A stretch of 64,000 nucleotides of DNA from the NCBI GenBank assembly GCA_036245805.1, contig BTRK01000006.1, positions 30,880,901 to 30,944,900 on the forward strand, read 5' to 3'. The position numbers and the translations under genes were made by a program. The stretch comes from Pristionchus mayeri (taxonomy: Eukaryota; Nematoda; Chromadorea; Rhabditida; Neodiplogasteridae). The notes beneath the pieces are model-generated. The model saw nothing but the letters and a program-made list of their open reading frames with translations. It was not told the DNA's origin and did no database searches. Below are positions 23,836 through 35,209 of this stretch, piece after piece (within the stretch, counting starts at the first letter, position 1; every line of letters begins with the position of its first letter).

Positions 23836-24496
23836 ATCACAAGTGCAATAATCTCTTCTTCTCCCCGTAATAAGCCTGTTTGTACAGCAGAGTCTTCCTC
23901 TCACCAAATGAAGACGGATAAATCGATTTTCTATTGCTGAAAAGAAAACCCACTTATTATCGTTTCTCAGCTGCATTTCGTCTGCTAACTGAACGAACAA
24001 TTTGAGTTCCAAAAACTCACGCAGTTTTCTTGATTGGTGCAGCTTGTTGATCATGAAAACGAAAGGGAAGAGAAAGGTCACACCCGCGGCTCCAGTTGTA
24101 TTTTGATTCGATTGAAGGGTTATCGCGAAACTATTCAACTCGTGCTGATTATCTACGAAAAATCGGCCTAACATAAATAACTATTGGAATTGGAAAGAGT
24201 AAGGAGCCAGTCACTTATAAGTGCGACTGCCACTCGTGCCTTTAATGTTCACAATCGCCCCTAAGAGTGATTGACTTTCCCTCCAACAAGTTATGCAGTT
24301 TTTTGAACCTTCTAGCATCCCATCTGAGAGTAAGTTGTGAGTCACTCTCAGTTCACTCCTCCCCCGGTCTCTCTCGATATCCCATTCTCTCTCCATTTCC
24401 GCACTCCAATACTTCTCGATACTCCCCAGTTTTCAGGTATCTCTGCTTACGTCGCCACTTGCTAAACACAATGGGGAATCGGGTAGGAGGAGGGGG
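23836..24496. other. Intergenic, no supported gene
   Basis: Holds the ShKT gene 3' UTR and the upstream region of the proline-rich gene. Open frames on the minus strand (for example 23677-24174) overlap the ShKT exon antisense and have no splice or family support. Confidence 0.4.
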
Positions 24497-24503
24497 TATA
24501 AAT
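24497..24503 (+). promoter_or_regulatory. TATA box of the Pro-rich secreted gene
   Basis: TATAAAT preceded by a G-rich run, 45 bp before the ATG at 24542. Confidence 0.6.
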
Positions 24504-24541
24504 GGATGGACAGGGAGACATTCAACAACCCTTCGATCGAC

Positions 24542-25375
24542 ATGAAAGTCCTTGTCTTCTCTTCTCTCTTCACTGTCGCTTCTGCCCATTTCCTGGGGCT
24601 GCCCGATCCTCTCGGTCTATTCGGACCCAAGTGCCCCAAGTAAGCATCCATTTCATTCTCATGCTCATTCACTGCTTCATTCAAGTGATGCATCCTCGAA
24701 GAACTATCACTCTTTCATTGCAGGCCTGAGCCTTGTGTGTGCGTGTGCGAGAAGAAAGACCACTACGTGCCTCCTCCTCCCCACTATGAAGTCAGTTTCA
24801 TTATGATCATAATTATTGTAAAAATTAGTATCATTCTCATCACGTTATGTTCTTCACATATCATCGCAGATAAAACAAGTAGCATGGTTCACAATAATTC
24901 TACTTTGATCAATACAGATGCCTCCCCCTCCTCCCCCACCTCCTCCTCCCCCTCCAGTGATGGCCTATCAGGAGGCCCCTCCAAGCTACGTCCCAGCCCC
25001 CTCTTATGCTCCTCCCCCTCCTCCCTCCGATTACCAGGTACCGTCTTCATTCAATATTTCACAACAACAGACAGCTTCGGGGCAAATATTTTCAAGTGAC
25101 CCATGAGCTCATGCGCTCCTCACATTTCTCACTGTTTTGGTATCACTTTCAAGAGATTTCCTTCTTGTCCAAAAATATCAGGTTTTGATAGCATGGGCAG
25201 ATGTATAGGTAATCATTGAATCTCTGGATCGCAGACTGGTCCCTCGTACCGTGGTGTTCCTCCTGCACCCAGCATGCCCGTGTACAACTCCGGAATGGAC
25301 TCGATGGGTCCTCCTGGATCCTCCCCCAATTACATCCCCGAATTCAAGGCCAGAAGAAAGGCAGCCAGACACTAA
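24542..25375 (+). CDS. Proline-rich secreted protein, poly-Pro type
   Basis: Exons 24542-24639, 24724-24790, 24918-25037 and 25235-25375 (141 aa), all in phase. It has a signal peptide (MKVLVFSSLFTVASA) and a short Cys cluster (PEPCVCVCEKK). A 12-Pro run follows, then Tyr/Pro/Ala repeats (SYVPAPSYAP) and a basic tail (KARRKAARH). No enzymatic domain is seen. This composition is typical of nematode extracellular-matrix or cuticle proteins, which is inference. It converges tail to tail with the longer Pro-rich gene at 25721-27814. Confidence 0.75.
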
Positions 25376-25720
25376 ATACATTACCGGTAACCTCAGAAAG
25401 GACCAAATAGCCCCTAAATGCCCCTTCCTCCCTGCAATCTCGCTCACCCTTGACCAACTTTCTCTCGGCTTTTGCCTGTCCTAATCTCCCGTGACCTTTC
25501 CCATATCGAGATTTTCCCTTTCCGTCGCATGTTTTCGATTCTTTCTCTTCTTCACAACGATCTCATCACTTTTCCTTTCATTCTTCACTCAGCAGATCGA
25601 AAGACGAATTGTTTATACCTCGCATGTCTGATAAATAAGGAATTGCGTAGAAGATCTTGCCCGACGATTAGTCGAGTGCGTGCTAATAGGAATGAGTTGA
25701 CTAGAGTGGGAGGGATCATT

Positions 25721-27814
25721 CTAAGCTGCGATTCTCTGAATGTTCAGTTGCCTTGATCCTCTTCTTAGTCGTAGTTTGGAAGTGTCGATGGCCTTCTCGA
25801 AGGAGTTGTCCTTCTCGACGAGATCGGCATCTGAGACGACGTTCGTCTGCACGAATGGATCCTCTTTCTTCTCTGATTGCACGATTGTCTCCTCTTGGGG
25901 TGGAATCTCAGGGCGAGTCACTCCCTCGGGCATCTCAATGGGGGAAATGTAAGCATCGCGCTAGAAGCACTCATCAAATTTCGCACTCTAACTGATCCGA
26001 CTAATAGGGGGGTGGCAATAATGCAGTGGTGCCTACTCTACTCTGATATTCGATCCAGCAGTCGATGGAGGTGAGATACCCAAGGAAGTCTCCGCAGTCA
26101 ATGGAAGGCCGTTCATAGACAACATCCTGGAATAGGAAGGGCACTACGGGACACCACGAGGGGTTTCACAGTGCAGAGTCACGAATAGGTGTCTTCCTTG
26201 TGCCCTTCCTATCCACATATATCCATGCAATGATCTACCTGAGGAGGGGGAGGGGGCGGGGCTACTTCTTCATCAGCTGCAGATGCTTCCGATGCCTCTG
26301 CTGCTCCTCCGACAGCGCCGCTCTCGATGACGATGTCGTTCGTCGTCTTTGCGGGAATGACATACTGCAAGAAGAAACATGTTTACAAGTTACATCCTCG
26401 GAAAGCCATGTCCTATATGCAAAACTATTATTGAAATATGAATAGTTTAAAAACAACCCTAGATTTCACCTGAGGAGGTGCAGTTACGTATCCTCCAGCG
26501 GGAGCTGCGAGGGGAGCGAAGGTGGGCCATTCGAAGGGAGGAAGAGTTGGAAGGGGAGCGAAAGTAGGCAGTTCTATCGGCTGCAAACTTCCCATTTCTC
26601 TATGAAGTGGATGACATAGTTTGGACGTTTCCGTCATTTCCGTACCTTCACATAGACTGGTTCGGGTGCTTTAAGCAATTCGAAGGGAGGAAGCGTGGGG
26701 ATCTCAATTGGAGCCATCGTCGGAAGTTCGAGGGGCTTAGGCTGAAATTACCACTTTTGGAGATGTTAAATGCATTGATAAATAGTTATGCATAGAAAAA
26801 AGTGGGAAATAACTAGTAATTGTACCTGGACATAGGTGTCCGGCAGTTTGGGCAACTCGAAGGGAGGGAGGGTCGGGAACTCGAGGGGAGCCATTGTAGG
26901 CAGTTCAATGGGGGCGAGAGTAGGCAACTCCATCGGCTTAGGAGGCTGAATAATCATTCCCACTTATTTTGCTTTCATTTCTTCTAAAGACTACTTGCAA
27001 CTCTCAGCTCACCTGGACATAAGTGTCGGGGAGTTTGGGGAATTGGAAGGGAGGGAGAGTGTTGAGGATGTATTCAGGAGCAGGAGGAAGAGGGGCGAAG
27101 GTGGGCAATTCGAAGGGAGGAAGAGTTGGCAAGGAGAGAGGAGCCATCGTAGGCTGTGAATCATGATTCTTTCTTCCACGTATTATGTTCCAAACTGACC
27201 AGTACGTATGCATCGGGAGCCTTGGGAAGTTGGAATGGAGGAAGAGTGGGCAATTCGATGGGAGCCATTGTGGGAAGAACCAGCGGAGCTATCGTTGCCA
27301 GCTCCAGCGGCTTGGGAGCCTGCAAGTGATTCTTTCTATACTTCTTTCAGAACCACTCAAATTATGAGTCCATCGCAACTCTGTTTAGAAGCTTGTGCTT
27401 CCATAAGCTACGTTCAAGCAAGGATAAAGAAAGATAAGTTGCCAATACCTGCACATATGCCTCCGCCCTGGCAGGAGGAGGTGGAGGAGGGAGAGTCGGC
27501 CATTCGAAGGGAGGAAGAGGAGCGAGAGTTGGCAATTCCAGAGGGGCGAAGGTAGGAAAGGGAGGGAAGGTAGGGGGATCACAGTTGCATGGAGGAGCGG
27601 GACCAGCCTCAGGGGGTCGACTGGAAGAATTCGAAGATCAGTGACACAACAAAAGTTAACCAAGGGATTCGTGTAAAATCTGATGGAATTCCCGAAAATG
27701 GGTAATGGAATAGAGTGATACTCACACGTAAGCATTTTGTACGGGAGGAATGTGACCGAAGAAGAAGGCCGAGCTGAGTCCAACGAAGAAGGAAAGGGGA
27801 AGCAACAACCGCAT
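25721..27814 (-). CDS. Modular proline-rich secreted protein (LPT-APL-LPPFELP repeats)
   Basis: Minus-strand exons: 27726-27814, 27449-27620, 27200-27319, 27013-27153, 26826-26945, 26646-26741, 26470-26580, 26239-26364, 26037-26126 (uncertain) and 25721-25960 (434 aa if all are used). It has a signal peptide (MRLLLPLSFFVGLSSA) and then a single Cys-x-Cys (PCNCDPP). Each of exons 2-7 encodes one variant of the repeat LPTLAPLxLPTLPPFELPK, and most end in Asp/Glu-x-Tyr-Val. Apart from the first junction, exons begin and end in phase 0, so modules can be duplicated or skipped without a frameshift. The last exon encodes a charged tail (EETIVQSEKKEDPFVQ). No known domain; extracellular-matrix function is inference. 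Confidence 0.75.
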
Positions 27815-27850
27815 TTCTGTCTCCACTGGCTTCTCCCTCCAACTAAGCTG

Positions 27851-27860
27851 CCTTATATCC
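27851..27860 (-). promoter_or_regulatory. TATA-like element of the modular Pro-rich gene
   Basis: On the minus strand this reads GGATATAAGG, about 40 bp upstream of the ATG at 27814. Confidence 0.5.
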
Positions 27861-28429
27861 ACAGTCGAAGGTCACATCTCTCGCGAGATAAAGGGGAAGA
27901 GTGATGGTCACCCCAGGGGTGAGGGTCATCCATCGAGATAAAACTGAGATCGAGGTATCAAACAGCCAAACCACTGCCAGTTAAGTGACCTCGAGAGAAT
28001 GAAACAAGGAGAGCTTTCTCCGATTGACACAACGGTGAGAAAGAGGACGATTATGAAGAGAGAGGGGAATATTAGTGACCTGAATGGAGATTCACTCGAT
28101 CCCATATGGAATCGGAGGGTAATACCAAGAGGAGTTGAGTACGATATTTATCAATTGGATTGTATTGAAAAAGTACGGCGGAATCCGTGTTCAACTTGTC
28201 TTTATCCCCTGGAAGTTCCTCATGCTCCAGAGAAAGGGTACGATCGTCCATTCGGGCCTCCTCCACCAGGGTATCCACCACTGGGATAGCCTCAGACGGA
28301 GAAATTTATACATTTTCGACACACTCGTTTCACTAATTATATATATTATTCATCTAACAAAGATAACTGTATTTTATCGAAACGCATGATTGAAGCAAAC
28401 AACATTTCCCCGTACAATATGAATTTATT
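27861..28429. other. Intergenic; possible short coding end near 28220-28289
   Basis: A plus-strand open frame ends with YDRPFGPPPPGYPPLG and stop at 28289, which resembles the tail of a Pro-rich protein. I cannot find a supported start or upstream exon, so it is not called as a gene. Confidence 0.3.
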
Positions 28430-28689
28430 TTACTGAATAATAAGAATACCTCCAGGCCCTTCGCCCATCCCCTGTCCGAAGGATTGAGAGAGAACTGCGT
28501 TATTACAGATGCACGGGCTGAGAAGGTTTAATTACCTCACTGGCAGCACATCATTTGCAACGAATAAACCCGAATAGAAGAAGGGAGGGAAACAGACGGG
28601 CACTCTCCTCTGTCGACCCCCATCAGTCTTCCCCAGTTTGTCGAGGTTACTGTCGGGAGAAGAATAGCTATCGAGAACAAGAATTTCAT
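28430..28689 (-). CDS. Short secreted Cys peptide of the CPPCICNN family, member A
   Basis: Exons 28598-28689 and 28430-28517 (59 aa). Exon 1 is a signal peptide (MKFLFSIAILLPTVTS) followed by about 15 residues ending Glu-Cys-Pro. The intron interrupts a Pro codon after CC. Exon 2 opens with P-C-I-C-N-N, so the junction creates CPPCICNN. The tail (SQSFGQGMGEGPGG) is Gln/Gly-rich and ends ILIIQ, unlike members B and C. AATAAA overlaps the stop codon region. The ATG immediately follows an acceptor-like TTTTCTAG. No known family recognised. Confidence 0.65.
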
Positions 28690-28998
28690 CTAGAAAAGGG
28701 CCCATGCTCAGTTGACTGAAACAATGGTTGATTGATATCAGAAGGAGAGGATTGTTAGTATTAATATCTCTCTAGTATCGATGGTGGGAGATGAGATGCA
28801 TATCGAGTGCATCTAAGAACGAAATTGACACAAACAAGGTTGAGATTGGAAAGATATGCTGTCTATACTTGCTGTTCAAAATTTTTGGCTCAAAATTCGA
28901 GTTCGTAAGAGTACATAAGAATAATATTGTGTTGTTTTAAAATCTTGTGAAACACAATATAGTTAGTTATAATGGATTGCGAGTAAAGGGTAAATATA

Positions 28999-29232
28999 TC
29001 ATCCGTATCCGTATCCTCCATTCTGTGCCTGAGATTGCGCCTGCGATTGTGATGCGAAGTTATTGCAGATGCACGGACTAAACTGATTCACCTTTTTCTC
29101 TTTTCTTAGAAATGCACGTGTTCCACAATGTCAACACGAAACTAACGGGCACTGTTGTTGTTGGTTGTGAAACAAATCCCAAGTGGCCGATACAGTCAAA
29201 AGGAAGAGAGTGAGCAAGAGGAGAAACCTCAT
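28999..29232 (-). CDS. Short secreted Cys peptide of the CPPCICNN family, member B
   Basis: Exons 29147-29232 and 28999-29077 (54 aa). It has a signal peptide (MRFLLLLTLFLLTVSA), then WDLFHNQQQQCP. The intron splits the Pro codon exactly as in member A. Exon 2 gives PCICNN, then a Ser/Gln/Ala tract (ASQSQAQSQAQ) and the end NGGYGYG-stop. The mature peptide would be about 38 residues with three Cys, an odd number that could favour dimerisation. The ATG directly follows CTTCAG. Function unknown; an antimicrobial or matrix role is conceivable but not shown. Confidence 0.7.
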
Positions 29233-31386
29233 CTGAAGAGATCAAATGTTCAAGGAAGAGAGATAAGGAGAGGATGGAGAATGAAGATCGCACATGCGGA
29301 AGAACATTGGCAGAATGGACATTTGCGACAAATAAATCACTTCCATTCCTTAACTCTTGATCATAAGATGAGAATGCGACGGGAGAGGAGGGAAACAGAT
29401 TTGTCATTTGACAAGGAAGGAAATAGCCATTTAAATTCAATTTAATCGAATCAATATATCAGAAGAGTCGTTCCAAATCCGTTTTATTCTCCTTCTGGGC
29501 AATCACTTAGTATGTGAGAGGGAAGTATGGAAGATGGAAACTTGCCTCCAGTCCTTTCTCTAGGCTCCATTGTGCAAGAGTGATTGTTTCAGTCGCAGGG
29601 GTTATATCTATGTAGTAAATATAAAATTATAAGGTGTAATTATTATTTTTTTTGAATGAATACACTGCCCAGCTAAGCTAGCTGAAAATGCCCCATGGAA
29701 TTGATTCATCCTCCACTCTTTCGATGATTATGTGGCTAACAGACACATCATTTTAGCTCGCACTTCAACAAAAAAAAACAATCAGACGGTAACTAATTGG
29801 AATGTAGTGAACTCGGCTGGTTCGTCTTGAGTTCATCTTCCAAGAAAATACAAAATTGATACAATTGGCCAGAAAGTTCAAAAGTTTCGCCTCTTTTTTT
29901 ATTTGTTTGGTAGGCATTGTTATTGAATCCCATCATTGAGAAGCTTGTATCGACCTTTATAGAGCAAACAGTAAATGTTTTAGAATAAAATCATCTGTCG
30001 AATCATAAAACAAGCAGCCCATTGAATCAAATTGATTATTAATATTCGTTAAAATCGGAGATGAATTCATTTGAGCATGGTCGAAATTGTTTTTTTCGAG
30101 GTGGATATGTTGTCGATACGCATCGACATCATAGCTAGGGACCACAAGCGGTATAGCCGAAATGAACCTATGTCACCCTAACTATGCTCAAACTGTCTGC
30201 TGGGGTCCAAATAAGATCATGCTTTTGGCCGTTTGTCGATATCTCATCTCTGAATCGCGCTAGAGGTCATAAAGTATGTGAAAAGGTGCTAACGGAGAGC
30301 GGCAGAAAAGCGAGACGAGGAAGAAAGGGGCGGAGCCAATTCCGACGCCTCTCCAGTCAAATCGCCAAAACTTTGGGCAGGATGCGTTCCCGGATGCGCC
30401 CCTTTCCCGGATGCGCCTCACCCCAGTAAGGTTAGACGAATGTGGGTACGCCCGCGCTCTATCGTAGGCGCGCTGCTCTCTATACACGCCGGGGCAGAAA
30501 CAGGCGAGAAGAGGGAGGGCGAGGAGGCGGAGTTTCGCGTTTGCCTCTCTCCCTTAATGAGCTCCCCACAAACTGATCTTCTTTGAAGCACGGGTCAGCG
30601 CCCTAACTTTTGAATGTTCTGTTTTGATAGAAAGTTGCCTTAGGCCTTAAGTAACAAATGGCCAAAGGGGGAGCTAAGTGCTTCCACTTTGAGGGATGAT
30701 TTCGCCTTTTCGCAACCTTTAAGTCGTATGCTGACCTACTCAAACACGAACATGGATGTTCCGCCTCAGTTCACTGATAGATAGAGGGGAGATCTAATCA
30801 GTTTAGAGCGAACGATTTGGTTACGAATGAAGCTCGTGCTCCCTAAATCTTTCTTTAGAGAGGAATCGTGCCCGAGCAAAGTGGGCGGAGCTTGCGGTGT
30901 CTAATCATAGCAGATGAAGGGACTGAACTCATCCAAATATGCTAATTAATAGCTGGAAAGGACCAATGGCACGAAGTATCTATCTCGCATTGTTGTTATC
31001 CGATGCTGAAGAACTGCTCTGAATTAGATGATGCAGAGAGAGTGAACAAGAACGTCACATCTTCTCAAGTTTGGAAAATTCCAGTGTCCAGAGGGAATAA
31101 TAGACAAGTTAGGAGAAGATCCATAAATGCACCGATTGAGGTGATAACAACTCACAATTAGGGAACATATATCTCACACTCGTTCAATCTCAACCTTCGA
31201 AAGAAACCTGAATATTTATGGTGTTATCGGTAAGGGTTTTTCAGTTATACAATCATTCGAAATCGATGCAGCTTGAGATGGGGAAAGATTATTTAAGGGA
31301 AAGAAATGCTCAACCAGGAAGTGATTTATTTGCCATTCCATGGGCTTAGACAATAATTAAGTCGAAGATATTGATTAATCTGTCGA
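29233..31386. other. Intergenic, no supported gene
   Basis: About 2.1 kb between peptide genes B and C. It includes a GC-richer stretch near 30290-30560 with two GGATGCGCC copies (30393 and 30411), unlike its AT-rich surroundings, and GGGCGGAGC at 30328 and 30883. No coding exons are supported. The base-composition change could mark an old inserted repeat. Confidence 0.4.
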
Positions 31387-31805
31387 TTATCCCCATCCAC
31401 CTCGGTATCCTGCAATGCAATCTTGTTGAGAGAAATGACCGATTCAGCTCTAATTAATGTTTCTGGCAGCTCAAAATTCAAGAGGATGATACATATTTGT
31501 GATCAAGTAACAGAAGCATAATGTAAACAATGAATGTTCGCACCGTTCTGTGCTTGTGATTGGGCCTGTGATTGAGAGGCGATGTTATTGCAGATGCACG
31601 GCCTGAGAGAATCACTTTATTATACTAAATTTCATTTAAATAAATAATTCAAATATATAATGAGTAAGAAATGTAAAAAAAAGATTTACGTAAATTAAAC
31701 TGACGGGCATTGATTTTGAGGTCGTCCCCATCCGAAAAGCTCTGAGAGATGTGCAGATCCGAATCCAATTGAGAGAAGAAGAGATAACAAGAAAGTGAAG
31801 TTCAT
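31387..31805 (-). CDS. Short secreted Cys peptide of the CPPCICNN family, member C
   Basis: Exons 31705-31805, 31544-31602 and 31387-31409 (60 aa). Signal peptide MNFTFLLSLLLLSIGFGSA, then SELFGWGRPQNQCP. The intron splits the same Pro codon, and exon 2 encodes PCICNNIASQSQAQSQAQN, nearly identical to member B. Here a second intron separates the last seven residues (GYRGGWG-stop). The ATG directly follows CTCAG. A TATAAAA lies upstream at 31951-31957 on the minus strand, consistent with a 5' UTR intron between promoter and ATG. Confidence 0.7.
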
Positions 31806-32652
31806 CTGAGAACAATGCATGCATTAAGGTGACAAATTACTCTCTCAATACTGTAAAAAGTGAAATAGAAATGAAGAGGAAAAGGAAGCTGACACGACTC
31901 TTTCATCCACATGACTACTGTGGGCAATCTCTGATGAAGAGAAAATGTCATTTTATAATGTGAGAGGAAGGGTATTGGTCGAGTTAGCGATAAGAAGGGT
32001 TAAATCTAGGACAAGTATTACTACAAAACAAGGTGGTGATTAGGGTGAATCGCACTCTGATTCCTCTATCTCACACGATAACAACGAACTCTTCCTCATC
32101 GAAAGAAGTTGAGACATTCGCCAAAGATTGAGTGATTCGAGGATTAGAACATTTCTCAGGATTCTTGATCTAATGAAAACTGACTCAATGTTCGCTAAAG
32201 TTTCCTAATGTGATCTGGAACTATGATAGTGAAGTCTACTAAGTATTTTCGATCGTCCATTTATACACGACAATGCATTTCAAGGATATTTTTCGATTGT
32301 AAGTCTCATATCAGAGTGGATAAAGGCATCATTCTTATTCCATGATTTTCTCTTCAGTTCAGCATTCTCAGTTGAAGCCGTGCCCGCTGTACGATGATGG
32401 ATCGAAGAGATCACTTCACCCCCCCCCCCTCTCTCTTCTCCCTTCCGTCGCCATTCCCCTCCCTTTCACTTCTCTTTTCTTCCCCAATCCCGGAAATTCC
32501 CCGTAAACTGGCTGGCTCCTTTTCGGTTTTTCTGCCACACAGTACAGGCACATAGAGAGGTAGGTTTATCACGGGGTCGAATATCCATACATATTAAGTT
32601 ATTCACGCGACGCGGTTGCGACGCGGTTCGCGACTTCTGCAGCAGCGGACGC
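31806..32652. other. Intergenic, no supported gene
   Basis: Upstream region of peptide gene C and 3' flank of the next Cys/Gly/Pro-rich gene. A run of ten C near 32410 lies in a pyrimidine-rich stretch. A GC-rich tract with GACGCGGTTGCGACGCGG occurs near 32610-32630, close to the 3' end of that gene. Confidence 0.4.
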
Positions 32653-33410
32653 TTACTTGCGGCCGGCGTACTGGTTGCCTCCGGCGGGGGCGAGGATGGG
32701 GGCAGAGGGGGCGGCGTAGAACTGCTGAAGGAGAGAGAGGATTACGGTATGAAGGGTATCGTATCATCGACTACCGTATCACGGATAATAGGTAGAATAT
32801 AGAGAGTGGTGTACCTGGGGAGCGGGGGCGAATGCAGCCTGAGGAGCGGCGAAGACGGGGGCAGCCTGGGGAGCAGCGTATCCTCCGAAGGCAGGGGGAG
32901 GGGGAGGAGGGGGGATTCCAGCTCCGCATCCAATGGCGGGGGCGGGTCCACCGCAGGGAGGAGGAGGAGGAGGAGCGCCTGAAGGAATACGGTATACCTT
33001 CTCGTAGTGGAACAGATACTGTATACACTTACTATAGTAACTATTCTACAGATGGGGAAGAGGGATGGTGCTTACAGGGGGTGGCGCAGGGGTTAGCTCC
33101 GGCACATCCGCATCCTCCTCCGAGAGAAGGAAGAGAGAGCTGGGGGAGCTGGAGAGGCGGGAGCTGGAATCCTCCGCAGCCGCAGGCGGGAGGAGCGGGG
33201 GGAGCTCTGAAGAGAGAGGAGTAGAAGGAGCAGAGAGACACCCCTTAGCGCATTCTACAGTGATGGGTAGAGCATGCCAAGCTCTCTAGAGAAGACAGGT
33301 AGGAGAAGGTAATAGTGTTCTAACCCGCATCCGCATCCTCCAGATCCTCCGAGGAGGAATGCCTGAGTGGCGACTGCGACGGTAGAGAAGATAACGAGGG
33401 TCTTGATCAT
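32653..33410 (-). CDS. Cys/Gly/Pro-rich secreted protein 1
   Basis: Exons 33325-33410, 33076-33206, 32815-32978 and 32653-32724 (150 aa), all in phase. Signal peptide MIKTLVIFSTVAVATQAF, then LLGGSGGCGCG. The body alternates Cys-Gly-Cys clusters, poly-Pro, and a Leu/Pro block (LPPLQLPQLSLPSLGGGCGC) shared with the related genes at 35.2 and 37.9 kb. The second half is Ala/Pro/Tyr-rich (GGYAAPQAAPVFAAPQ). It ends GGNQYAGRK-stop. No recognised domain; a secreted matrix or epithelial peptide is the inferred class. Strong Gly/Pro codon use makes this region GC-rich. Confidence 0.8.
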
Positions 33411-33476
33411 CTTGAGAGAGAAGAGGAGATCGAGTGATTCAAGCTCGGCTTGAGGAAATGCCGCAGGGGCGCTGAA

Positions 33477-33482
33477 TTTATA
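33477..33482 (-). promoter_or_regulatory. TATA box of Cys/Gly/Pro-rich gene 1
   Basis: TATAAA on the minus strand, about 67 bp upstream of the ATG at 33410. Confidence 0.55.
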
Positions 33483-35209
33483 CGCCCACGATAGAATGGA
33501 CCGCCTCCCATTGTCCGCCCGGATAGCGCGCGGAGCCGTACGCTAGCCGGCGGATCTCCGCGAGTGACGCGCTATTTCGCGAGCATCCGCATGCTCTGCA
33601 CTCTCCGCTTCTCTCGCGGCGTGCAGAGCGCGCGTGAGAGAGGGAAGAGAATGAGACAAGCAGAGAGAGAGAGAGACCTTTTAGAAGATATACTGTGAAG
33701 CATTTGATTGTCGTCACTGAAGGAATTGTCATTGACAAAGTTTCATCGTCGTGAGGAGTGTTGAGTAATATTGTGATAAAGGGCATCCTTGCCTAAATGA
33801 CGGGAGGTCATAGAAATTATCAGGAGGACAGGAGGAGGAGAAGGAGGAGGAGGAGGAGGAGGAGGAGGAGGAGGCAAAGGATTGATGCAGATGAATTCAT
33901 AGATTATGATGTGAATATCGCCTTTCAATGCAGTATGAAAATGGAAATCTGCTGTTTCCGGAATCACTGTATCGTGCTGAGAATCCATCTGCCTTTGCTG
34001 CTTTTTAGCTAGCCCAGCATCTGCTTTTCAGCTAATGTGCATGTTTCACTAATAGAGAGTGGAGAGGAAGAGGGAAGACCGCTCTGTGCGACGAGGAATG
34101 AGATTTTCTCTTCCGGAAGAATGAGAGGGGGGGGAAAGTCTTCCGGAAGACCAGTCTCGTAAAACTTGCTATGGTGAAAATCGAGTCCATATTTCATGCA
34201 AATGCATCTAGCCGTATCCTAATACCATATTTAAACTATTTTTTTCACAAAATTACTCAAAAATGCTCTAAAACAGCATTTTTCCTGGCCCTACTCTTCC
34301 GGAACACTTTGAACTTTCCCCTCCCTCTTCCTCATTCCTCGCTCTCTCCCTCAAAAGAGCGGCAGTGTCTTCCTCTTCCTCTTCCTCTCTGCACTCTATT
34401 CACTATAATCATCCTTTTTGAATGGTAGATTTGAGAATTCAGAATAATCCATTTTGCAACGTCATCAATTGAAAACTAGCGAGTCCTCCCATTTGTAATT
34501 CTTCTCATTGTGGTCGTCCTTTCTTCTCGTCGGAATCAACTTCCATTCTCATGTAAATCCATGTAACATCGGTTTGTTCTCGTCCTGGACGGTTCATTAC
34601 TCTTCTCCCCTCTCTTCTCTCCTCTCTTCTCTCCTCTCTGTCTACCACAGTTTGCACTTTTCTCTCACGCAATTTCGAGCCTCGACTAACCGGCTTTTTT
34701 GAAGAGAGGAGGAAGAAAAGGAAAGAGATGCTCCTTGAACGAGAACCTAAGAGAGAAAGGGATGAGAAAGAGAAGAGGAAGCGAAGAGAAAAGAGAGAGA
34801 AAAGGGATAAAGTGAAAGGGCTAGGATACCAAGTTTTAGCGCCCGATCTGCCATGGGAAGAGATGGAGAACTGAGATTAATCCCCTAATCGCCCCTTTCC
34901 TTCTTTCCCTTCCACGATGATTACCCAATGACGAGCTAGTGTGTTCAACCGATGCAACCGATGATTGAGATAAGAGACTCTTTGAAAAACAATCGAAGTT
35001 CCGACGGATAGCTTTATTATGACATCGGAAAACGAGAAAACGAAAGAACTACGGTGTGATGGAAGGACTGGATGCAGCGAAGGGGGTGCTAGTGTGGCGG
35101 TGAGGGGTGCTAAACGTCGTTGTCGATCCACGAGTATGATCTCTACAAGGCGATGATGACAATGTGCGATGATGGGGGAGTTATTAGTAGATGGTCGACG
35201 ATCGATAAT
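33483..35209. other. Intergenic with low-complexity tracts
   Basis: No coding exon is supported. Contains the GGA microsatellite, a CTCTTCTCTC tract near 34605-34640, and a purine-rich tract near 34700-34830. Confidence 0.4.
33822..33876. repeat. GGA/AGG trinucleotide microsatellite
   Basis: About 55 bp of slightly interrupted (AGG)n. The open frames across it (poly-Arg or poly-Pro) are low-complexity artefacts. Confidence 0.9.

Noticed and set aside
33797..34012. Arg-rich open frame
   Set aside because: Produced by the GGA microsatellite.
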